NCBI GenBank assembly: GCA_030673845.1 | Contig: JAUTCQ010000020.1 | Location: 62,001-126,000 of the forward strand | Direction: 5' to 3' | Source of the DNA: Verrucomicrobiota bacterium JB022 | GTDB lineage: Bacteria; Verrucomicrobiota; Verrucomicrobiia; Opitutales; Oceanipulchritudinaceae | Length of the DNA stretch: 64,000 nucleotides | Shown: positions 1 through 9,200 of the stretch, in pieces | Layout: each line of letters begins with the position of its first letter | Position numbering within the stretch: the first letter of the stretch is position 1 | Notes under the pieces: generated by a model | Seen by the model: only the letters and a program-made list of their open reading frames with translations | Told to the model about the DNA's origin: nothing | Database searches by the model: none | Program-made: the position numbers and the translations under genes

Positions 1-2652
1 GTCTTCGAGGAAGGGCGATTCGAGGTCCCAAATCGCCTGCTGCACTTCCTCGCGCGTAAACGAGACCATCTTGCGCGCCATGGTGAGGCGCGAGCGCACC
101 TCGGGTTGCAACTCGGCCAGCTTCAGCGTGGCATCGAGCTGCAGGATGAGGCCGGTAAGCCCTTGCTGCACGCTGTCGTGCATCTCTTCGGCCAAGCGGT
201 TGCGTTCGGCCAGCGTGGCGGAGAGGCGGACTTCATCGGTCAGGCGCGCCATCGTCTCTTTCAGCTTTTCGGTGCGCTCGTGGACGAGCTTCTCCAGCAT
301 GGCGTGTTTGCGGCTGGCCTGGCGGACCACGTAGGCGCGGAAGAGCCCGACCGCCGTCAGGAGCAGTAGCCCGTAGATCGGGTAAATTACAGGCTGGCGA
401 AACCAGGGAGGCTCCACCCGAAACGCCACCACGGCCGGTCGACCGATTGGGCTGCCACCGTCGAGCAGCTGCGCCTCGACCTCGTAATCGCCTTCCCAAA
501 GGTTGGGCAGCGCGAGCAACGAATCGGTGCTCAGCATCGTCCATTCGGTGGAGCCACGGCGGATGTGGAAGCGGTAGGAGAGCGCCTGCAGCGTTGGGTA
601 GCCACCGGCGAAAAAGCGGAAAACGAGGTGATTGCGGTCATAGGGCACAGCCTCGGGCAGACGGTCGGCGAGCCCGGCCGAGTAGAGATCGTCGCCCGTA
701 CGGCCATCGGTGACGGACACGAGTTGCGGCGACACCTCCAGGTGGTGCGAGGCGGGCATCTCGCGGTCGAGCCGGTAAAAGGAGGACTCGGTCGAGACCC
801 ATATCTGGTCGTCGCCCACGAGGTGGAGGACAGGATAGCGGTCGGGGAAGCGACCGGCAAAAGGGCTCTCCCAGTGGCCCAGATCCATGCCCTCGCGCAC
901 CAGGATCCCGTTTTCGTGTGCGCCCCACCAGTAGCCTTCGGCGTCTTGCGCGATGCGCTTGATCGGGTATGGAGCCTCGCTCAGTTTCCGGTCCAGCTCG
1001 GGGGCGTCGATAAAGCGCTCGGTAGCCTCGTCGTAATAGCGGCGCTCGTTATCGGGGCCGCTGAGCACGACGGTGTCGCCGATACTGCCGAGGTTGACCC
1101 AGGTCGGTTCGCCCCAGTCGTCCAGATCGAACACTTCGCTACGCAGCTGGCCATCGCGATAGCTGATGCGGGCGGCGAGGTTGAGCCCCAACTCGATCCA
1201 GGCCGAGTGCCCGACCGAATGCACTACCCAAGGGAAGCCGACACCGGGGACACGGGGGGCACACTCGGTCCATTGGCTGCCATTCCAGCGGAGAATGGCC
1301 AGCTCTGCCATGCCGATGACGTAACACAGGCCGTCCTCGGTCATGACGAGGCGGGAGGCATCCAGGTCGCCCAAAACCTGCTGGAAACCGTTTTCCATGC
1401 GTGCGTAAACACCCGTGGCATTGCCCACCAGCATCTGCTCACCTGAGCCATCCACGCCCCAGGCCCCGCCGGTCGGGGCGTGCGCCACCTGCTCAAAGCG
1501 GTAAGACAGCCCGTCGTCGGCCAGCGTCAGGTCATAGAGCCGCCCATGTGAGGCGATGACGGTGTTGCCGCGCCACTGGATGACTTGCGGCCATTCGACG
1601 ATGACGCCCGAACGCTGGTCGATGACTGAGATGCCTGTGCGGTAGAGGACCTTTTGCACCGAGACTTCCGTCGTCAGCCAAAGCACGCCTTCCTCGTTGG
1701 CTGCGATGTCGAAGACACGCTGGTATTCGGCGGTGGTCAGCGAACAGAGCAGGTTACCCTCGGGCGAGAAGACAAACACCCCCTCGCCATCGACCGCCAT
1801 GGCCACGCCCCCCTCTGGCAGGGGTGCCAGGCAAGAGACGGAGCCTTTGGTCCGGGTACCCAGGGGGCTGTGCCAGAGGCTGATGCCAGCGGCGTCGAGC
1901 CGCATCAAGGTATCGCCGGTGGTGGAAAACAGCATCGTCTCTGGGCTGACCCTCGCCACCTCGTCGACCACCAGACCGGATGCAACCACCTCCGTGCTGC
2001 CAGCGTCGAGATCGAGCCGCAAGAGACCGTCGGCAAAGGTGGAAACGTAGATGGCCGAGCCGAGTTGAAAGACCCGGGTCAGCTCCGGCAGCTCGATGAA
2101 GTCGCGGCGGCCCGTCGTTTCATCTTCGTAGACGATGCCGTTGTAGCCTGCGAAGAGCACGCCTTGCTCCAAGACCAGGACTTGCTTGAAGTTGGTACTG
2201 CGGACCCAGTAAGGGAACGCGTCGGGCCGCAGGGAGTGGAAGGTGAGGTGCCCGTCGGGCTGCAGCTCTGCCCTGCCCCAGCCTCCCAGCGTGCCGTAAT
2301 ACGAGCGGTTGCCCTCCTGCCACACGAGGTCGAGCAGGTGCGGCGAGCTGACGTTGGGGTGCTCGGCGGCGACTTGCAGCCACGTATTGTCGTTGAGCAC
2401 AGCGTAGCTGGAGCCGCTGAGCACGCCGATCCGCCCCAAATGATCGAACGACAGTCGGGCCCCGCGCGATGCCCCGATCTCGTTCAGCGAATAGGAGCGG
2501 ACGAAGGGTAGCCCTACCATCTTCTCCGTCGGCATCGGAGCGGCGGCGAGGGTGCACATCCCGAGTAGCCCCCAGCCCAGAGCCAGCCGGTGGAGCAAGC
2601 AGCCGGAGACTCTGCGGAGTAACAGAAGGGGCAGGATTTGCGGGAGTAGCAA
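1..2652 (-). CDS. propeller-type sensor histidine kinase, 3' end outside window
   Basis: This is a membrane sensor kinase read by translating the minus strand directly; no stop occurs before the left edge, so the catalytic ATPase domain is missing from view. A long extracytoplasmic region of repeated beta-propeller strands (about residues 45-640) is followed by a Y_Y_Y-like beta-sandwich, one membrane segment (QPVIYPIYGLLLLTAVGLF) and a HisKA_3 dimerisation helix with the motif AEEMHDSVQQG. The phospho-acceptor His codon is at 178-180. The start is uncertain. A TTG at 2652 gives a hydrophobic leader ending in Ala-Ala-Ala, whereas the first ATG, at 2559, would remove it. It lies about 90 bp behind the GH43 gene on the same strand, so it may sense xylan-derived sugars; that is inference. 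Kinases of this class phosphorylate LuxR/NarL-type regulators, which would lie to the left. Confidence 0.85.
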   Translation of the reverse strand, partial: MLLPQILPLLLLRRVSGCLLHRLALGWGLLGMCTLAAAPMPTEKMVGLPFVRSYSLNEIGASRGARLSFDHLGRIGVLSGSSYAVLNDNTWLQVAAEHPNVSSPHLLDLVWQEGNRSYYGTLGGWGRAELQPDGHLTFHSLRPDAFPYWVRSTNFKQVLVLEQGVLFAGYNGIVYEDETTGRRDFIELPELTRVFQLGSAIYVSTFADGLLRLDLDAGSTEVVASGLVVDEVARVSPETMLFSTTGDTLMRLDAAGISLWHSPLGTRTKGSVSCLAPLPEGGVAMAVDGEGVFVFSPEGNLLCSLTTAEYQRVFDIAANEEGVLWLTTEVSVQKVLYRTGISVIDQRSGVIVEWPQVIQWRGNTVIASHGRLYDLTLADDGLSYRFEQVAHAPTGGAWGVDGSGEQMLVGNATGVYARMENGFQQVLGDLDASRLVMTEDGLCYVIGMAELAILRWNGSQWTECAPRVPGVGFPWVVHSVGHSAWIELGLNLAARISYRDGQLRSEVFDLDDWGEPTWVNLGSIGDTVVLSGPDNERRYYDEATERFIDAPELDRKLSEAPYPIKRIAQDAEGYWWGAHENGILVREGMDLGHWESPFAGRFPDRYPVLHLVGDDQIWVSTESSFYRLDREMPASHHLEVSPQLVSVTDGRTGDDLYSAGLADRLPEAVPYDRNHLVFRFFAGGYPTLQALSYRFHIRRGSTEWTMLSTDSLLALPNLWEGDYEVEAQLLDGGSPIGRPAVVAFRVEPPWFRQPVIYPIYGLLLLTAVGLFRAYVVRQASRKHAMLEKLVHERTEKLKETMARLTDEVRLSATLAERNRLAEEMHDSVQQGLTGLILQLDATLKLAELQPEVRSRLTMARKMVSFTREEVQQAIWDLESPFLED

Positions 2653-2741
2653 GGGGGTAGATGGGGTGAAGGGGAGACTATTGCAGCGGGAAGCGGCGGT
2701 AAACGAATTTTGTATCCGTAAACGCACTTCCCACGTGCAAG

Positions 2742-4409
2742 CTATTCGGTGCGGGTATGAGGGCCGACGGTCGCACCGACAAAGCCGCCCGCCGCAGCGG
2801 TGGTGATCATGCGGGCGTCGAGGTCGGTCGCCAACGGCATCCAGTGGGCGCCATCGAGCGAAAAATCAAAGGCGCAGCGTGCCTTTTCCGCCCGCACCCG
2901 CAGGGCCACTTGGCTGGCATCCGGCAACTCGAAGGTGCGCACGATCTGCTTCTTGCCTTCGCGCACTTGTTCGAGGAAAAGCTGAACCTGTTGCCCGTCG
3001 CGCTTGACGCCGAGGTAATAATGAAAGCCCTCGTTCTGGAAGAGGACAAGGCCAGCCGATACGCCCGACTCGACGGGCACCTGGGCCAACGTGGCAGCCT
3101 CGAAATCGTGGTGCTGCACCCGCCGGGCAAGATAGCTGGGGTTACCGCGCTCGCTGAGGACGTCGGCGCGAGGCGTGAGCTGCAGCTTCCCTTCGAAGCC
3201 CGAATCGACGTGCCACCAGATTTCGCTGGGCGTGCGCAACATGATCCAGGCCGAAGCCAGCTCGGGTTGGTCGAACTCGTCGCGCCAGGTAAAGTTGCCC
3301 GCCAGTGGCAGCTCGACCGTGGGCTTGACGACCGCTCCGCCCGGCGAAGCATGCGTCAAGGGCACGCGCTGGTCCATCGGCAGAATCGTCGGCCAGCCGT
3401 CTTCCGTCCACTCGACCGGCAGCAGAAAAGTCTCGCGGCCCATCGGCGAAGCATGTCCATCGTAGGGCCGCACGCCGAGGAAAGTGGCCCACCAGTTGCC
3501 ATCGGGGCCGATTTCGAGGTCGGCATGGCCCACGCAGGTGACGGCGCCGGGCACGTCGTCGGGCAAATGGCGCTGCGTCATGATCGGGTTGTTTTCCCAC
3601 GCGACATAGGGGCCCGTCACGTTGCGGCTGCGGAAGATGACTTGCGAGTGGCCCGGCCCGGTGCCTCCTTCGGCGCAGGAGAGGTAATACCAGCCCTCGC
3701 GTTTGTAGATGTGCGGCCCCTCGATCCAGATAGGCTTGGTCGAGATGTCGACGCCGCCGTTGACCAATACCTTGCTCTCGCCCTTGATCTGCATCGTTTC
3801 GAGGTCGAGTTCGCGGATACGGATGGCGCGGTGGCCGTCATAGAGCGGCTTCCCCTCCGGATCGTCGTTGTTTACGATCCATACGCGGCCGTCGTCGTCG
3901 AAGAACAGCGAGGGGTCGATGCCGGAGAAGCGCAGGCGGTGCGGATCCGACCACGGGCCGGCGGGATCTTTGGCCGTAATGACGAAGTTGCCGTCTCCGT
4001 CGACCATCGTGCAAATGAGGTAAAACGTGTCGTCGTGGTGCGTGATGGCGGGCGCGAAAATGCCGCGCGAAACGCCGAGCCCTTGGTAACGAAGCTGGTC
4101 GGGCCGGTCGATGGCGTGCCCGATCTGCTCCCAGTTGACGAGGTCTTTGCTGTGGAAGATCGGCAGGCCGGGGTAGTAGGCAAAGGTCGAGTTGGTGAGG
4201 TAATAGTCGTCCCCCACCCGGCAGATGCTGGGGTCGGGATAAAAACCGGTCAGGATCGGGTTGGCGTAGTGGCCGGCGGGGAGCGGTTCGGCGCGAGTCC
4301 GGTCGAGGCCGGAGTATTCGAACCAGTCGAAGCTTACGGGCGCAGCGGCCAAAGCGGTCGCGGCCACGCCAGCGAGGGCCAACAGGAGGGTAGAAGAAGT
4401 TTTGGGCAT
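2742..4409 (-). CDS. glycoside hydrolase family 43, secreted xylosidase/arabinofuranosidase
   Basis: The 555-residue product has a signal peptide (about residues 1-22, ending in AAA) and so acts in the periplasm or outside the cell. The five-bladed GH43 catalytic domain spans about residues 45-350. Its three acidic residues are visible: the general base Asp59 in FYPDPS, Asp165 in GIDPSLFF and the general acid Glu230 in WIEGPHIYK. A C-terminal beta-sandwich (about 370-550) resembles the concanavalin-like domain of beta-xylosidases and would help shape the active site. The family releases xylose or arabinose from xylo-oligosaccharides or arabinoxylan, and I cannot separate the two activities from sequence. 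It begins 29 bp after the GH10 xylanase stop on the same strand, which indicates co-transcription: the xylanase cuts the chain and this enzyme trims the products. Confidence 0.92.
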   Translation of the reverse strand: MPKTSSTLLLALAGVAATALAAAPVSFDWFEYSGLDRTRAEPLPAGHYANPILTGFYPDPSICRVGDDYYLTNSTFAYYPGLPIFHSKDLVNWEQIGHAIDRPDQLRYQGLGVSRGIFAPAITHHDDTFYLICTMVDGDGNFVITAKDPAGPWSDPHRLRFSGIDPSLFFDDDGRVWIVNNDDPEGKPLYDGHRAIRIRELDLETMQIKGESKVLVNGGVDISTKPIWIEGPHIYKREGWYYLSCAEGGTGPGHSQVIFRSRNVTGPYVAWENNPIMTQRHLPDDVPGAVTCVGHADLEIGPDGNWWATFLGVRPYDGHASPMGRETFLLPVEWTEDGWPTILPMDQRVPLTHASPGGAVVKPTVELPLAGNFTWRDEFDQPELASAWIMLRTPSEIWWHVDSGFEGKLQLTPRADVLSERGNPSYLARRVQHHDFEAATLAQVPVESGVSAGLVLFQNEGFHYYLGVKRDGQQVQLFLEQVREGKKQIVRTFELPDASQVALRVRAEKARCAFDFSLDGAHWMPLATDLDARMITTAAAGGFVGATVGPHTRTE

Positions 4410-4438
4410 GATAAAGGGGGTGGTAGGGGCAAACGGAG

Positions 4439-5623
4439 TCAGTTGACCGGCTCTACCTTAAGCTCGGTCGCACCGACGGCGGGAAGCGTCTCTTGACCGG
4501 CTTGGCGGACAAGCTCGTAGGCGGGCTTGGGGTGCAAGGCGCGGTCGAACAAGAGGGGGTAGTTGGTGCGCCCTGGGATCGGGAAGTTATTGAGCCAGCT
4601 TTCGCCGTCGCCGAGGCCCCAGAGGGTGACGCGGGTGATCGACTGGCGGTGCTGCAGGAAGACAGCAAACAGCTCGGCATAACGATCTGCAAGTTGTTGC
4701 TGCACTTCGTCGGGCAAGCCTTGCGTGTAGGGGTTGAACGCCGCGCCCCCCTCCTCGCGATGGGCGATATCGGCCATGCCGGGCCGGTTGCGCGAGGGCA
4801 GGACATCGACGTCGAGCTCGGTGATCATGACCTTGAGCCCGAGCGAAGCGAAGTCTCGGATCGACCGGTCGACCTCTTCGAGCTTGGGCCAGTGAAGGTG
4901 GTAATGGCCTTGCATCCCCACCCCGTCGACCGGTATGCCGCGCTCGATCAGCCCGCGCAGCATCGTGAGGGTACGCGCGCGTTTGCCGGGCTCCACGAGG
5001 CTGTAGTCGTTGTAATACAGCTCGGCCGCAGGGTCGGCTTCGCGGGCGAAGCGGAAGGCGTAGTCGAGGTAATCGTCGCCGATAATGCGGCGCCAGGGGG
5101 TGTCGCGCAGGCCGCTCTTATCGTCGTCGATCGCTTCGTTGACGACGTCCCAGCCCTTGATCCGACCCCGGTAGCGGCCCACTACGGTCTGGATGTGCTC
5201 GCGCATGCGCTCCAGCAGCTCTTCACGCGTCAGTTCATTGCCCTTGGCGTCCGTAAAGACCCAGTCGGGCGTCTGGCTGTGCCACACCAGCGTGTGCCCA
5301 ATCACCTCCATGCCGTGCGCCTCGGCAAAGGCGAGGTAGGCGTCGGCCGCGGCAAAGTTGTAGCGGCCCGGCGCGGGGTGGATGTGCTGCCACTTCATGT
5401 CGTTCTCCGCCGTCAGCGCAGCGAATTCCCGAGCGGCGAGGCGAGCGGCGGAAGATTCCGCCTGCTCGATGGTCCGGCCGTTGAGGGCGACGCCGATCAG
5501 AAAATCGTCGGCAAAGGCCTCGCGCAAAGTGCCGCCCTGCTCAGGGCGGGCAGCCAGCGAAAGAGCACAGGAGGCCAGCATCAGCGATGGACGTAAGAAG
5601 TTAAATACGGGCAAGAGATACAT
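4439..5623 (-). CDS. endo-1,4-beta-xylanase, GH10
   Basis: A 394-residue GH10 xylanase that cuts the beta-1,4-xylan backbone. From the ATG at 5623 there is a plausible signal peptide (hydrophobic PVFNFLRPSLMLASCALSLAA). A GTG at 5737 in the same frame would add 38 residues that look like untranslated leader, so I prefer 5623. The catalytic barrel shows the GH10 landmarks WHSQTPDW (near residue 115), the acid/base Glu163 in WDVVNEA and the nucleophile Glu269 in ITELDVD. No carbohydrate-binding module is visible. It is first in a minus-strand operon with the GH43 gene, and a pair of palindromes lies 155-205 bp upstream of the start. The function call is firm; substrate detail is not. Confidence 0.95.
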   Translation of the reverse strand: MYLLPVFNFLRPSLMLASCALSLAARPEQGGTLREAFADDFLIGVALNGRTIEQAESSAARLAAREFAALTAENDMKWQHIHPAPGRYNFAAADAYLAFAEAHGMEVIGHTLVWHSQTPDWVFTDAKGNELTREELLERMREHIQTVVGRYRGRIKGWDVVNEAIDDDKSGLRDTPWRRIIGDDYLDYAFRFAREADPAAELYYNDYSLVEPGKRARTLTMLRGLIERGIPVDGVGMQGHYHLHWPKLEEVDRSIRDFASLGLKVMITELDVDVLPSRNRPGMADIAHREEGGAAFNPYTQGLPDEVQQQLADRYAELFAVFLQHRQSITRVTLWGLGDGESWLNNFPIPGRTNYPLLFDRALHPKPAYELVRQAGQETLPAVGATELKVEPVN

Positions 5624-5777
5624 GTTCGTAAATCTCAAATACACACTCGTCGTTGGTGCGAGGTGCAGAGTCATGGGGGATGCGGGAGAAAACGGGGTAT
5701 TCTCGCAATGCGCAGAATGCGATAAGATTAAGGACACAGAAGAAGGTTAAAATCAAGCCGTCATTGGTCCTGCCTCT

Positions 5778-5797
5778 TCTATAACCTAGGTTATAGA
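5778..5797. promoter_or_regulatory. palindromic operator candidate 1
   Basis: A perfect 20-bp palindrome, TCTATAACCTAGGTTATAGA, centred 165 bp upstream of the xylanase start. It shares the core ACCTAGGT and flanking TAT/ATA with the second palindrome 34 bp away, which suggests two dimer sites for one regulator lying roughly three helical turns apart. The regulator is not known; its half-site is unlike the AACACGTGT operator of the nearby LacI gene. Confidence 0.6.
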
Positions 5798-5813
5798 TTC
5801 AATATGCCGAAAA

Positions 5814-5829
5814 TATGACCTAGGTCATA
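5814..5829. promoter_or_regulatory. palindromic operator candidate 2
   Basis: A perfect 16-bp palindrome, TATGACCTAGGTCATA, differing from candidate 1 by one symmetric base pair in the 16-bp consensus TATRACCTAGGTYATA. Its right half continues into GCAAAG, and that extended half is repeated at 6090-6109. Confidence 0.6.
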
Positions 5830-6089
5830 GCAAAGACTAAACCAATGTCTCGTTGAACGGACGGCAGCTTTAGCCTTATCCTCATCGCAGCTAAGACGGC
5901 CTGATTTCGCCCGTGAATCCGTCCAGATTCATAACCCTTCAATCGCCTGTATTTCAGGTGGATACCACAGCGCACAGGACAGTCTCAGCCTGCATCATCC
6001 GGCTCGCTCATGCTTCATACCCCAACGCATGTAGCGATACTGCACATCAACCCCAATCCTGCTCCAACCTGACCGCCGACCTGACTTTA

Positions 6090-6109
6090 GTTATAGCAAA
6101 GTTCTAACC
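6090..6109 (+). promoter_or_regulatory. degenerate third half-site
   Basis: GTTATAGCAAAGTTCTAACC resembles GTCATAGCAAAGACTAAACC at 5824-5843, the right half of palindrome 2 plus its flank. It lies about 180 bp upstream of the chosen TonB receptor start. It may be a weaker site for the same regulator on the receptor side, or a chance duplication. Confidence 0.35.
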
Positions 6110-6285
6110 ATCGAACCCTTGCTACCTCCTCCACCTGCGTCCATCCCATAGACGTTGCCTCGCATTGGCGATTGTCTCAAACGCCTTGACCCTACCCAGG
6201 CAAGGCTCACCGCCAAATGCTAATCAACAAGGGTGCCTACCCATGCATCCTTCTTTACCCCACAAACACAAACTTCACTTACGTG

Positions 6286-9200
6286 ATGCCCACTACCAAG
6301 TTCCCCACGCGTTACCTATTCGCTAGTACCATACTGCTATCATCGGCCCTGCTTGCTCCATCTTCTGCCTTTGCGCAGACCAGCACCAGTTCGGATGCCG
6401 ATCCCGAGGAAGTCTTCGAGCTTTCCCCGTTTGAAGTTCAGGCTGAATCCTCCGTCGGTTATACGGCCACCCAGACCCTCGCCGGCTCCCGCATCAATAC
6501 TCGCCTCGAAGACGTCGGCTCGGCCATCTCGGTCGTTACCGCCGAGTTCATGCAGGATACGGGCGCGACAGACAACAAATCGCTGCTCGCCTACACCACC
6601 AATACCGAAGTCGCCGGCCCGCAAGGCAACTTCACCGGCGCCAGCGGCGGGCAAGTAGAGTCGGAAGCCTACCGCCTCACCAATCCCAACTCCACCACCC
6701 GTGTGCGTGGCCTGACCGCCGCCGACAATACCCGTAACTTCTTCGGCAGCTCCATCCCGTGGGATGGTTATGCGGTCGACCGGATCGACGTGCAGCGGGG
6801 CCCCAATTCGATCCTCTTCGGCCTCGGCAGCCCCGCAGGTATCATCAATGCGACGATGAAGACAGCGGTGCACGATGACTTTGGCAGCGTTGAGCTTCGC
6901 GTCGGCTCTTATGGCTCCAACCGCCAGAGCCTCGACGTCAACCGCAACCTGATCGACGACGAACTCTCCGTACGCTTCATCGTGCTGCGCAACGATGAAC
7001 AATATCGGCAGGACCCGGCCTACAGCCTCGACAAGCGTATTTTTGGCACCGTGCGCTACGAACCGAAGTTCCTGCGTGGCGATGGGGCCAAGACCACCTT
7101 CAAGTCATACTTCGAAGGCGGCACCATCCGCAGTAACAACCCGCGCCGCATCACCCCGCTCGATCAGATTACCGGCTGGTGGGACCAGCTCGACCAGGCG
7201 ACCTACGACCCCGCTTCGGCTCGCTACAGCGGTCAGTTTTACACCTACGACGCGCAGGGCAACGAGTCCTCCTATTACCCGCCCAACATGGGCCAGTTCA
7301 ACAACACGCGCGATGGCGGCGTGGCCAACCCGACCTTCGAGCCCTGGCTGAACGATGTGGGCATGTATGGCGGCGTGTGGCTGCAATACAACAACGGCCA
7401 AAACCAGCCGTTCCTCGCTTCGATGCCGGAATTCAAGACGATTGGCGGCCGGAGCAGCACCGGGGAGGTCGACAACACGGTCGCGCTGCCTTTCTCGCGC
7501 CGGGTGCTCGTTTCGACGACTACGACCTGGGCCACCCGCGCCAACGCCGAATGGGCCAACAAGGGCCTCTGGAAGTCCGACACGCTCTCCGACCCGAGCG
7601 TCTTCGACTTTTACAACAACCTGATCGACGGCGACACCAAGCAGGAGTGGCAGAACTTCAACAACGTCAACTTCAGCCTCAACCAGACCTTCTGGGATCA
7701 TCGCATCGGGATCGAAGCTGCCTACGACCGCCAGAAATACAGCAGCGGCTCGTCGCGCATCTCCCCCAGCGGCGCCCTGACGGTCGACATCAACACGACC
7801 AACCTCGACGGCACGCCCAATCAGAACCTGGGCCGCCCCTACATCTACGGCACGGGCACAGGCGGTCGAAGCGACATCACCAACGAATCGTGGCGCGTCA
7901 ATGCCTACGGCTCCTACGACTTTTCGAAAGAGCATGAGGGCTGGCTGATGCGCCTGCTCGGGCGTCACATGATCAGCGGCCTCGTGAGCCAGGACGCCCG
8001 CACCAGCGACTCGCGCAACTTCATGGTCTACGGCACGCCCGATGAGTTCGGCAACCTCGTGGCGACGGGCACTGCCGCCACGTTCATCGACAGCAACGAC
8101 CGGGTCGTCATCCCCACCATCTACCTCGGCGACTCCCTGCTCGGCGCCAACAGCTACCGGGGCGTGAACATCCCCCGCCCCGGCGGGATCGATGTGCCCC
8201 GCACGGTAGACTGGTATTACTTTGACGCCACCTGGAATGCAGGCCCTTCCGTCGCCTTCGATGCCGACTACTACAACTACTTCACGGGCCGCCTCAGCAC
8301 CCAGTCTGAAAATCCGGACAATTATGTGGGCTGGCGCAGCCGGCAGGTGGAGATCCTGAATGCCTACGATGGAGATCAGGACGCCCTTACGACCAGCGCC
8401 AACCTCCAGAAGCGCGAAGTCAACTCCTACGCCGCCGTCTGGCAGGCGAACCTCTGGAACGACTCCATCGTCGGCATGTGGGGCATCCGCTACGACGAAG
8501 TCGATACCTACGGGAGAGATGCCTCTCGCGTGAACAACCGCGCGCAGTTCGACGGGCCCGACGGTCGCCTCTATACGCTCAATGGCATCAGCCCCATTGT
8601 CGATGATGCCTACTCTCCCAGCTGGAGCGTGGTGGCAAAGCTCAACAACCTGGTCGGCAACCGCCTGCCGATCGATGTAAACCTCGCTTACAACCGCTCG
8701 GAGAACTTCCAGGTCACCGGGCCCCGCAACGACATCCTCGGCAACGCCCTGGCCGCGCCTTCGGGTGAAACGGAAGACTACGGCATCGTGCTCGCCGACA
8801 AGAGCCGCCGCTTCATCTTCCGCATCAACCGCTTCGAGACCAAGGCGCTCAACGCCAACAACAGCGTGGGCTTCCCCACCTGGTTCTTCACCGGCACCGG
8901 CAACTTCATCATGCGCAATGAAGACCGCGTCGACGCCTACGAATACCAGCTCGGCGAGCTTGGCAACCCCGGCTCGGCCGGGCAGGACGGCTCCTGGGAG
9001 TGGCAGTATGCCCCACGCGTCGGCGAAACACAGGAGCAGGCCGATGCCGAGATGAATGCCGCCATCGCCGCCTGGCGCCAATACACGCAAGAGCCGCTCG
9101 TCCAGCAGATCATGCAGGCCTGGGGCTTCAACGACTTCGGCGTAACTCAGCTCACCACCATGAGCACCCCGGTCAACAACTTCACCGCGACGGAAGACCA

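Larger units (their letters stand above)
5624..6285. promoter_or_regulatory. divergent control region between xylanase operon and TonB receptor
   Basis: These 660 bp contain no convincing gene; the short plus-strand frame at 5913-6107 has no signal or family resemblance. The region is visibly more AT-rich than its flanks and carries two perfect palindromes with the same CCTAGG core, plus a degenerate third copy nearer the receptor, each listed separately. It must hold the promoters for both the xylanase operon (leftward) and the receptor (rightward). I could not assign -35 and -10 boxes with confidence. Confidence 0.75.

Noticed and set aside
5913-6107. Small plus-strand frame in the xylan control region
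   Set aside because: No ribosome binding site, no signal or membrane segment, and it sits among operator-like sequences.
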